NCBI GenBank assembly: GCA_020226215.1
Contig: CM035232.1
Location: forward strand, 59,591,220 to 59,655,219
Direction: 5' to 3'
Length of the DNA: 64,000 nt
DNA from: Sindora glabra
Lineage: Eukaryota > Streptophyta > Magnoliopsida > Fabales > Fabaceae
Below are positions 12,751-22,300 of the stretch, in pieces; within the stretch, counting starts at the first letter, position 1, and the number at the start of each line of letters is the position of its first letter. Made by a program: the position numbers and the translations under genes. The notes under the pieces are model-generated. The model saw only the letters and a program-made list of their open reading frames with translations. It was not told the origin of the DNA and searched no databases.

Positions 12751-13530
12751 GAAACATTAAGCTAAATAGGACCGGTACTGCAGTTTTGCGGCGGTTTCGC
12801 ACAACCCAACCCACCAATCCGACGCTATACCTCACCCTTTTTTGTAGTGGTTGACAAACCGCAGTGTCTCGTGATCTGGGGTTGCATTTCTTAATAAGAC
12901 CTCCTATTGATATTCAAATCCTTTAATTAGCTGATATTAATAGGATTCTTACTCCGTTTATTTTAGAATAGTTTTGTTTTTTTGTATTGGGTTTTTATCC
13001 CTTCCATTTATTAAAACAAAAGAAAATCTTGATCATAGAATTTAAAAGATATTGTTAGACAAAATTATGAGTAAAAGAGATGGGAAATTATTATTCTATC
13101 AAAAGTTTTTACGACTTCTTAAATTATTGTCACGTTTTTAAAATTGATTGGGGCAGCAAGTACCTGTTGCTATCCGTGATTGCTGCCAAATATACGGTCG
13201 AGTATATTAATTTCTATGGTTAAAAATCAACATTGGGGATAAAAATTCAAATACAAAATTTAAGAGGTAAGTTGTTATTTTCTAAAATTCAGAAAACAAT
13301 ATTTCGCACATAACATTAGAGTATCATGCATATAATAGTCATTTATATAATAATATAGAAGACCAAATTCAGGTGACATAAAGCAAATTGGTAGATGAAA
13401 ATTCGAAAACTACTAATGCAAGGCAAAAAAATAGAAATGATCTCATTATTGATACACAATTTATTCTCTCGTCTTGACAGAAGAAGAGATTTATCATTTA
13501 TGATATATAATTCAGTAATTAAACCCATTA

Positions 13531-15079
13531 TTATCCTCGTTTGGCACAACAACAATAGTAATTCTGAGGTGGTACGCATTGTCCCACAGCATAACCATTT
13601 TGCTTGCACCACGCATTACAGTTGGGATATTGCTTGCACGGTCCTGGACAAAACTGCGCGCACATTCCTGGAATTTTCAAGTAAAAAATCCATCAATTCA
13701 TATAAATATATAACTTCAAAAAAAAGATCCATAACTTTATCAACTTGACAAAGGCTTCTTTTGGAATTAATTTTTTCTAGAATTGAATTTATTTTATTTC
13801 AAATTTGAAAGTTATATCAAAAATAATAATTATCATTCAATTACAAGTAAATTTTTTTTATTTAGAATATATTAAAAAATACATGAAATTCAATTAAAGA
13901 ATAATCTTTAATGATATCATAATAAATACAATGTGAGCAAAAAAGTAAATTTTTTTATATAATATGTCTTTTAGGCCAAATAAAATTATTTCTAATAAAA
14001 CCTTAATAAATTTAATAGATTTCATAATATTATAAATTTAATTAAAACTGAAATTATAAATCAAATAAAATGTAAGTTCTCTTTACTTAATCCATAATTC
14101 TTTCGAATGACTAAAATCATGATCTAATATCATCTTCAAATGAATTTTTTTTCAAATAATATTTTATTTTAAGTAAGGAAACATTTTATTTCATTTCATT
14201 TATAATTTCTATTTTAATTAAATTTATGTCATTATAAAATTTATTAAATTTATCAAAGATTTTACTAGAATTTATTTAATTTTACTTAAAAACACTTGTT
14301 ATATTAAGAGTTTTACCCTCTTCCTAAGCACCATAAAATATACTATTTAATTAAATTGCATATATTTTTCTAAGTAAAAAAAATTCATTTGCAAATAAAT
14401 TAAAATAATTAATTTTGAAACAATTTCTAAATAATAAATTTTATTTGTAAATTGATTGAAATTATTTTTATTGAACTGAAACAAAATTAATTTTTAAAAA
14501 ATTAATTCCAAACAAATTCTTTTTTTTTTTTTGCCAGGTTGGTTGGGAGGGACTTCGTTGAATTCTAAATAATGAAGTGTACGTCAAGTATGGTATACCA
14601 AAAAATAAAAAACAAAGGCATTTTCTCGCGTATACAATTTTATGCAAGTTTTATTCTATAAATTGTTATAACTTACAAATAAGATTTTCTAATCTTTCGA
14701 ATAAAAATTGGCGACTCTTTCAAAGAATACATTAAGTGTTATCATAATGCAAATATGACTAATCATATTGCAAGACCTTATAACAAAATAATAAGATTTT
14801 ATCAGAAAGTGGAAAAATTTTATTGGAAAATTATAACTGTCTATCCTACATATTCGAAAAATTTTATTAAAAAAACTGCAAATTTTTTTTTTAAAAAAAA
14901 TACAAGTGTTGAAGAAAACTTACAACTTCTGTGTAAAATTGGTGACTTTTCTCGAAGCCATATCAAAGCAAAAGCCAAAAAACAAAATATCAAATTCAAA
15001 ATATATTCCAACTTTTAATTGACTGCATACCAAGTGAGAATAAGAGAGTGATGATCAAGACGGTGAAGATCAATTTCAT
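13531..15079 (-). CDS. Defensin-like secreted cysteine-rich peptide, 61 aa
   Basis: Two exons on the minus strand: exon 1 at 15079-15031 and exon 2 at 13667-13531, 186 nt with stop. Exon 1 encodes the signal peptide MKLIFTVLIITLLFSL; the donor is G|GTATGC and the acceptor TTCCAG|GA, joining in phase 1 to give a glycine. Exon 2 encodes 44 residues with nine cysteines spaced C-x3-C-x3-C-x5-C-x3-C-x9-C-x7-CCC, including PNCNAWC and a GYAVGQC stretch, ending AKRG-stop. Signal-peptide exon, phase-1 intron and compact Cys-rich exon are the usual layout of plant DEFL/LCR genes. The likely product is a small disulfide-bonded secreted peptide for defence or cell signalling; the target is unknown. The 1,363-bp intron is long for this class. 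A TATA box lies about 50 nt upstream. Nine cysteines leave one unpaired if monomeric. A decayed duplicate lies at 29196-30736. Confidence 0.78.
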
Positions 15080-15128
15080 GGCTGCGGTAGACAGTTTACC
15101 TATATTGACGTTGCACTTTGAAATCCCT

Positions 15129-15137
15129 TATTTTATA
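15129..15137 (-). promoter_or_regulatory. TATA box of the DEFL gene
   Basis: TATAAAATA on the minus strand, 50-58 nt upstream of the start codon at 15079. Its spacing would give a short leader of about 20-30 nt. The matching stretch is deleted in the duplicate copy. Confidence 0.55.
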
Positions 15138-16949
15138 TCAATGGGAGCCAGGGTGGTTGTACATGCCAAACCTAAGTCTTAGGTTAAATAAAGAAATCAA
15201 TTCAAATCTTTTGAGAATAGATACAATGAATGCTAATAAGATCTTAAAGTTACGATAAGTCAGTTTTTTTTTTTTTTTACTTAACAAGAGATAGCGTGAT
15301 TAATTTATAATGAATTAATTTTTCCTTTAAAATATTATATTAAATATTTAATATAGAACATCTAACGCATACCGTTTATTTAATAATTTCTTCTTTATTT
15401 CACTGAACTTTTGTGTGCGTGCAATGAATATAGAGTACCAAAAGAAATTTATAACGGCATTTTGTCAGGTAGTTTGTTGAAAGCACTCATCAAGGGATAT
15501 TTTAATTGTATTGAAAGTACAATTTTTTCAAAAAAGAAAAACTTATGTTCTCATATTTAATTTGTTTTTTAGAATTTGTAAAATGTCGAGCATCAATCTA
15601 ATAGAAACACATAAATTTTTTTCCAAATTTTATATTTTTATCATAACTATTTGCTTTTGACCAATGTTAAATATCGGTTAACAAATAATTAAAATCCTAG
15701 ACTCCAAAATCATAAACCTATTTATAACATTGAACAGTTGTACTCGTTTTTCTGAACGAAAAGTAACAGTCGCATGTATTAGTCAACCTTTGAATGAAAA
15801 CAGGCTTCGAGCCCCATTGCATAGTCAATAACATAAATGTTGGAATACCTAATTTGAAAAAAAAAAAAGGGATATTCTTGTTCTGAGTAAGCTTGGACTG
15901 CATATTCAAAACTCCAATAATTGCTTGTATATAAAAACTATGAGGATTAGAAAAAGATAACTCATGATTCGTATTTTTTTTTTTGTTGAAACCTAGGGTC
16001 TTTAATAAGTTCTACCGTTTGATTCCCACAAGAGATACAGTCTTGCAAGAAGTTAAACTTCTTAATAAATAAATTTTATTACTAGTTTTTTAAAAATGCT
16101 TAGAAATATTTTATAAATATTAAATAATTAATATTTTATATAAATTATTTTTTATGTTTTATTTAATTTAATTTTAAATTTTAAAAGTATTATTAAATTA
16201 TTATTATGCTCTTTAAAATTATTAATGTACATAGTTAACATCTAATTTATAAATTGTTCTTATTAAAACTAGTAGTACCAGTAAGTCCAAGTTGAACAAA
16301 TTTAGAATCACATAATATAAATAGAAAGGTGGCTTTTATAAAATTATTAAATTAAATAAAAATCAAAAGAATTAAATGAAAGAAAAATTGTGATAATAAA
16401 AATTTTAGTTCGAGAGACATTTCAATATTCAATTCATCAAATTTATCATACACACTAAATGAATTACTCAAATTATTAAGTCAATGATTAATTCTAAGTA
16501 GACAACAATCCATAAGAATCATAATGGATATTGTGAACATCAAAATTAAAATAATTGTTTCCAAGAAAACTTGTATTTACTTATGAGACTAGGTCAAACC
16601 CAAGGGATTAGTGATCAATTTGGTTAGAGAATATTAACTAAAAAAGGGATCTGTATTAAATTGCTAAACTAAATAAAAATCAAAAGAATTAAATAAAAGC
16701 AAAGTTAGGATGATAAAAATTTCATTTCAACAAACATTCAACCATCAATTCATTGATTTATCATAAATATCAATAAAATTACTCTTAATTTTACCACTTA
16801 GTCAAAGATTACCCCAACAACATCTTTTATATTCCTTAATATTGATTAACCTAAATCTAGTGCCTAGATTAACCTAAATCTATTGCCTAGATTAACCCCA
16901 TATCCCCATATAGTTCAAGCCTATCACCTAAATGTGCATTAGGTATTTA

Positions 16950-17990
16950 ACAAAAGTCATATTAGTTTCAATTGGTATTTAAGAGAGTGTCATTAGATAA
17001 TAGTTTTGATCTTGGTAATATAATTGACATAAAAAAAGGTTGCCATAGTGCCTTTTTTGCAAAAAAAAAAAATGACATCTTTTCTTTAAAAATATTTTTT
17101 TCACATTTTTCATCAATTTTTAGTAAAAAAATTGATATGAAATATTTCCAAAATATTTTTTAATATTGATTTTTAGCTATCCCATTAAAATGTTTAAAGT
17201 AGAAATTGAATAAACTTAACATTCCACTAAAAATGTGTATTTTGAATTAAAAACATTAAACATCCATAACTTTACACTTGGTTATCTATTTAGGGTATTT
17301 TTTTTTTATTTTATGTAACTTTTCAAAAAATATCCATTTAAAAATTACCAAAGGCAGCTTTTCCCTTTTATGAACATGAAAAATGACTATTTTGATAGTT
17401 TTTTTTTCACTTGTTCTCCATCTCATCATTATTTGATTGGCTTTAGACTTTACTGCAATGAAGACTTTGGACTCCGCTACAACAATGTAAAAATCAATAC
17501 AATCTCAAATTTTATAAAAATGAAATACAAAGAAATATATCTTAAAAAAACCTATGCAAAAAATTAGACAAATAAAAGTGGCGAAGATCAGAGAAATGAA
17601 CTCAAGAAAGACAACTCTTATATTTGGAGCTAGTAGCTTTGAACATGGCATTTGCTTGCTTGATGCTAATCAAAAGAGTATCAATAGTTTATTAACATGT
17701 GTTAGAGGACAGAGTGAATTCTAATATTCTCTATAAATGGATGTGAATGAAGACAAAGATTGAGTTTGAAAATAAATAAAAGGAAGAATGAGAAACAAGG
17801 TAAGATTTGCTTTATTCATGAGTTAATACTTTAGATGTCAGTTTACTTATAGGAACTGAAGTTTAATATTCAAATTTTAAACATGGCTTCACTTATAGAA
17901 GCCAATGTCAAAAGCAAGTCATGTTATTTTTTTTAAAAAAAAATTAACTCTAAAGTTTTCTTATACTATTACTGCAAAATAGTTAATTGA
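16950..17990. repeat. AT-rich dispersed repeat, copy 1 of 4
   Basis: About 1 kb repeated at 18040-19000, 24500-25250 and 46160-46900, all in the same orientation. Shared landmarks in order: a 'ttgccaaaaaattgat'-like hairpin, 'attgaataaa(c/t)tta', 'atgtattttgaatta', 'ccataactt', 'tttttctc.atct', and 'aaatcaagaaa' followed by 'gagtatca.ta' and 'gattgag'. Short inverted repeats of the aatgat/atcaatt kind recall CACTA subterminal DNA. The short open frames at 16972-17163 and 17370-17567 are not conserved between copies. Confidence 0.65.
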
Positions 17991-18039
17991 AGTCAGGTAT
18001 TTAAAGGATTAGATATCGATTTATGATCAATGCCTTATT

Positions 18040-19000
18040 GAGCATTGTATTAAATAATGCTATGACATCAATTATACAAATTGACTAAAAAAAATGCTAC
18101 CATATTGATACCTAATAAAAAATATTTTTTTTTAAAATATTTTTTCTTTCACATTTCATGTTGATTTTTTTACTAAAAATTGATGTAAAATGTATGTATA
18201 ATTTTTTAATGTTGTTTTTTGGTTTTTCTCACCCATATATTTTATGATCAAAATTGAATAAATTTAATGTGTTACCAAAAAATATGTATTTGAATTAAAA
18301 TTTTTGAAAAACCATAACTTTTTGCTTATGTATTTTGCCTCTTTTGAAATCATAAAAAAAGTTCATTTTCTTGTTTTTTCTCAATTATTCTCCATCTTAT
18401 ATCGTTATTAGATAATTTTCAATTTTAGCTACAACATTTATTGAACACATAACAAACATTTAAAATTCAAAATAACCATATAAGTTATACAAAGGATATA
18501 CAAACAAAAATATCTTAAAAAATCTACATAATAAGCATGTTTCATTATGGTTTGGCTAGTTTGGTCTCCATTCTAACATTTTTTCAAATATATAATATGC
18601 AATTAAAAGTTAGAAATAGCCATAAAATTTATATAAAGGAAACACAACAAAAATCTCTTAAATAACCTATGAAAAAAATTGGAGAAATGAAAGAGGTGCA
18701 AATATGAGAAATAAATTTAAGAAATGAAACTTTTATATTTTGATCCAATGTCCTAGAAGAAGGCATTTGTTTTATACTCAATGTTAGTTGAAAGAGTATC
18801 AGTAACTCACTAATATATAGTGAAACACAGGGTGAGATCTTAGTTTATACAAAGGAAGCTAGATAAAGATGGAGATTGAGCTTAGAAGCAAATAAGAGAG
18901 AGAGTGAGAATGATAAAAAGAAAAAAAAGATTTACTTTATTTATGACAAAAAATAGCATTGTTCCTATAACTTTATAAAGGTAACATCTAAGGTCTCATA
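18040..19000. repeat. AT-rich dispersed repeat, copy 2 of 4
   Basis: Collinear with 16950-17990. Visible anchors are 'gaataaatttaatgtgttaccaaa' near 18254, 'ttctcaattattctccatctta' near 18378 and 'gagattgagcttagaa' near 18871. It lies just right of copy 1 in the same orientation, giving a loose tandem. Confidence 0.65.
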
Positions 19001-19330
19001 AGAAGAAAAAAAGATAGTTATTTATAAAGAATTAACACCTAAAATTCCCTCAAATTTTAAAAATGCATTCCTACCATGACTTTAGATATTGGTTATTTGA
19101 AGAACTAACATCCAAAGTCATGTAGGAAGAAAAGATGACAATTATTTTTAAAGAAACAATATCTAAAGTTTCTTTATATTTTAAAAAATATATTATTATC
19201 ATAACTTTAGATATCGATTATTTTAAAAATTAATGTCTAAAGTCTCATGGTAAGAAAAGAATATAGTTATTAATAAAAAAAACTGATGTCTAGAGTTTTC
19301 TCATATTTTAGAAAAACTTATTGCAAAAAG
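18990..19330. repeat. Degenerate 'gacatc..gatgtc' repeat array (left block)
   Basis: Five or so units of about 70 bp alternate 'tttagatat(c/t)g(a/g)ttatttt' with 'aaaa(c/t)taatgtctaaagt', each unit being an imperfect hairpin, separated by 'aagaaaagat(g/a)..agttattt'. Similar units recur at 21480-22300, so the solo LTR at 19633-21176 probably landed inside one larger array. The pattern matches CACTA subterminal repeats in style, but no CACTA terminus was located. Confidence 0.5.
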
Positions 19331-19632
19331 AAATTATGTTTGATAGTTTACTATCAATAAACACCTAGATGCTTTAGTACTAAAAGGACAACTAAGACAA
19401 CAATCTTACAACAAAAATAGCCAATAAGTAAAAAGAGCACATTCAACTAAGCAACTTTGTAATCCAATTAGAGTTCAATCTATTTTTACTTGGAAGATGT
19501 CCTTTCTTTCTTCTTGCTTTACCTTTAGAACCATGATTTTTAGAACCTATTTTTCATTTCACATCTGATAGAGTCTAGCTTGTATAAATTTGATAAAATA
19601 CCAAGGATACTAGAAAACCTCCTAGCATCATT

Positions 19633-21176
19633 TGTTAGGTCTTAGATTAGCATACGTAGTGAAAATTTAAAAAATTTTAATCCAAATCCTATTAAGAAGA
19701 TCGAGATGAATCATGGATCAAATACCAATCAAAAGGTATAATGTCTCTATGGTATCCACACGAAGTGAACAATGATTTTTCACCCTCCACGAATCTGCTA
19801 GAAAATGTTTGTCTCACTAGAATTAGGATTAGTGCATTTTTCTTGAGTGATTTAGGATTTAATGGTAGCTAATGTGTATTTTAAAGTGCTTCCTTCAAGT
19901 TCCTTTTATAGAACTAAGACATATCATATTCTTAGTCCTACTAGGATAATGCTTCCAAAATCCTAATCTCACTTAACAACTATCACCTCATCCTTATCAT
20001 GGAGAGAGTAAGAAGAGATGAGATTCATTCATTAATTATCTAATATTAGATGATAATATTATTTTATAATATAATTATCTAATATTAAAATGACATATGG
20101 TTATCTTATATTAGAAAATAATATTATCTTATAATATAATTTTTTAATATCTAATAAAGTAATTATTTGATATTACTTTAATATCAAATAATATCACATA
20201 TATTATGTGAAAATATATTATTACTTTAATAATATATATATGCATGAAAATAAGCTTAATTAATTGAATTTTAGTCTAACTAAAGCCTAATTAATTATTT
20301 CTCATTTCTACTCCTTTTATGTGACCATATAGGTTCTTACTACATTAGTAATAGTCCACTTGTGGATCATAGATAGTGAGCGATATCTAGCAATACATCA
20401 CTGCTACTCAAGTAGTAAAAATGTTTATAACTCAATATTCACTTAATATGTGAACAACACTTTGCAACATAGTCCTTTTTGTAACGATATCCAAATCGAA
20501 CTAGAGGCATGAAATGCGTCATCCTTGTTGATGTTCAATTTATATTTTTTGATACCAAGTAGACTAAATTAAACAAATAATTAATATCTCATATTGATCC
20601 ATTTGAGCATAGCCATGCATATCTTAATCTCATTCAATCAAGGGGTCCAAGGATGTCACTCCTACTAAATTTCCATCTATATTACTCACATCCATCTACA
20701 TGATTTATAACACACTCAATTAATGTCCTACAATACATTCTGATTAAAGGTGATATAAGATGACATCAAAGTGTGTGACTCCTCTATAGGGAACTGTAAT
20801 GATTTTAAGTCAAAAGATTATGTGCATTGTGGTCATATGAGAATAACTAATGATATATGACAATATATATAATTTTCTCATTGTGGGTTAGTCCAATACA
20901 TTTGTTCGCTAACAATGTACTCATGTATTGACTTGATATTATATATCTATGATTTATAATCATCAGTCACTATATATGCTAGTTTCGATGTATTATTATT
21001 ATCTTTTTTACAATAATAATTAACTAGGGACATTTTAGGAATAGTAAAACTATTTTAGGAATAATTATTATATTAAGTTATAAATTGCATAGATATATAA
21101 AAAATATAATAAAATATAATACATTGTACATTATTATAATTATCTTTATGATTAGCTCTTAAGATACACACTAATA
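19633..21176 (-). mobile_element. Solo copia-like LTR
   Basis: On the minus strand it begins TATTAGTGTGTATC (original TG probably mutated to TA) and ends CTAAGACCTAACA. It is flanked by TCATT (19628-19632) and TCATC (21177-21181), a 5-bp target duplication with one mismatch. It shares several ordered blocks with 990-2414, including 'gtgtggataccatagag'. No internal region or second LTR adjoins it, so it is a solo LTR left by recombination. The interior holds palindromic AT runs around 20030-20230. Confidence 0.72.
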
Positions 21177-21479
21177 TCATCGTCCTCATCACTTGATCCC
21201 TTCCTTTCTTCCCTTTTCATTATTGAAGTATTTTGCTCCACCAAAACTCTAACATCACCTAATCCAAGTGTATCCATCTATAAAACTATAGCATTGTCAT
21301 ATTCTCTTGAGATGCCATAAGACATTGCAATAAATGGATTATCTATGAATTGGCCTATAAGGTTTAACACTTGGTTTAAGCTTCTTGATAAGGAAAATGG
21401 GTTAAATGCATCTATCCAATAAGCCTATAATTCAAGTTCATATCTTTGTTTGTAAACAAAGCTAAATCCTTATTTATTT

Positions 21480-22300
21480 GAAAAGTTAGGAACCAAAGTC
21501 TAAAAATGTACCCCTCTCATGCCTTTAGACTATAATTATTTACAAAAACCAAAGTCTTAATATCATTTCTATTTTCAAACATATTGACCTCAACAAAAAT
21601 ATGTCAAATTTTAAGTTAATCATCATCTTAAGTTTCAATGTAAATTTAAAAAATATCATCATGTAACTATAGATATTGTTTTTCTTTTAAACTACCATCT
21701 TATTTATTCCAATAATTTCAAAAATTTACCATATTTATATAAACATTAGTTTCTCTTAGAACCAACATTTATTAACCATTGTAGAATTGTAATCCTATAA
21801 TAATGTATTTTTCAAAAACATCCTTGGTCCTATGACTTTTGGCATTAGTTTTAAGAACTAATTTCTATAATAAAACATGTTAATTTTTTAAAAAATTAAT
21901 ATATAATATTTTCTCATATTTTCAAAAATGTTATTGATCTCTTAATTTTAAATATTGATTACTTTAAAAATTAATGTTTAGAGTTTACCTCTAGACTTAA
22001 ATATCAATTCTATAGAAAACCAACATGTTAATTTTTTACATTTTCTAATAACATTTACAATACCTTTAGATAATGATTACTTTCACATCTGATGTCTTCA
22101 ACTTTGATTACTATTCCTTTAGATGTTGGTGATTTTGGAAATCAACGTGTAAGTTTTTTGTTAGAATGAAAATGCTAGTTTTATAAAAATTGATATCTAA
22201 AAATTGTTTTAGTATAAAAAATTCCACCACTCAAAAACACCAATCTTTTAGCTTCAAAAATTCCACTGCTCAAACATAAATATTTGTCTTACTTTCAGAT
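21480..22300. repeat. Degenerate 'gacatc..gatgtc' repeat array (right block)
   Basis: Repeated units built from 'ttagat.ttg.ttacttt' and 'aaaa.taatgttt.gagttt' with intervening 'ctaataac' and 'cattagttt', in both orientations. They resemble the left block at 18990-19330. No gene is visible here. Confidence 0.45.

Larger units (their letters stand above)
9679..12849. mobile_element. CACTA (En/Spm) non-autonomous element
   Basis: The right end is ...CACCCTTTTTTGTAGTG, that is CACTACAAAAAAGGGTG on the other strand. The left end is a decayed version, CATTAAAAAGAAAAAAAAGGGT. Both sides carry the 3-bp duplication GTT (9676-9678 and 12850-12852), as CACTA elements require. The subterminal regions are full of short repeats. 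The 3.17-kb interior (about 10060-12750) shows no transposase or other convincing reading frame, so it is a deletion derivative. It sits in the 3' part of the LINE RNase H domain. Confidence 0.85.
7770..12960 (+). pseudogene. LINE RNase H-like domain, split in three
   Basis: Segment 1 (to 7947) reads W-L-G-E-I-N-S-D-G-E, then AIYGGLIQNSRAEWTMGFYE and CEVLVAKA, the start of a plant LINE RNase H (RVT_3) domain. Segment 2 (9457-9678) continues in the same phase with GAMEGLSMPWEMGFKYVFLK and IDSKPLADMLTE, then after a frameshift SWVVKFNIHIGKEIN. Segment 3 (12850-12960) completes it with a SRDLGLHFL..PPIDIQIL stretch. Order and content match W..N.DG, the eGL..A...G....iDSk block, and a final H-x-x-R/G-E-x-N block. 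One TAG stop lies at the first junction, where a tryptophan codon is usual. Confidence 0.78.
7096..13015 (+). mobile_element. LINE ORF2 3' half with two nested DNA transposons
   Basis: This is the 3' part of an L1-type plant LINE: reverse-transcriptase zinc-finger region, RNase H-like domain and 3' untranslated tail. Own sequence is at 7096-7947, 9457-9678 and 12850-about 13015; the rest is inserted DNA. Endonuclease and reverse transcriptase catalytic domains are absent, so it is truncated or rearranged. The tail ends in T-rich DNA followed by 'ttattaaaacaaaagaaaa'. Whether the ORF1 remnant at 1-4249 belongs to the same insertion is inference: orientation and order agree, but the middle is missing. 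Confidence 0.7.
13223..17590. repeat. Segmental duplication, copy A (carries DEFL gene)
   Basis: From 'aaaaatcaacattggggataaa' (about 13223) to about 17590 this segment is collinear with 28889-46815 once two insertions in the latter are removed. The match covers both DEFL exons, the intron (1,363 versus 1,360 bp), upstream DNA with 'gaatatagagtaccaaaa', the 'aactcatgattc' block and the repeat at 16950-17590. By eye identity is roughly 80-90 percent, lower near the right. Apart from the DEFL gene, 15140-16950 holds no gene that I can see. Confidence 0.85.

Noticed and set aside
13395..13748. Plus-strand open frame of 117 codons over the DEFL exon
   Set aside because: It is the antisense shadow of exon 2 and its flank. 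The minus strand gives the signal peptide, splice sites and cysteine pattern.
14755..15018. 87-codon frame in the DEFL intron
   Set aside because: Low-complexity Lys/Phe/Asn sequence. The matching part of the duplicate does not stay open.
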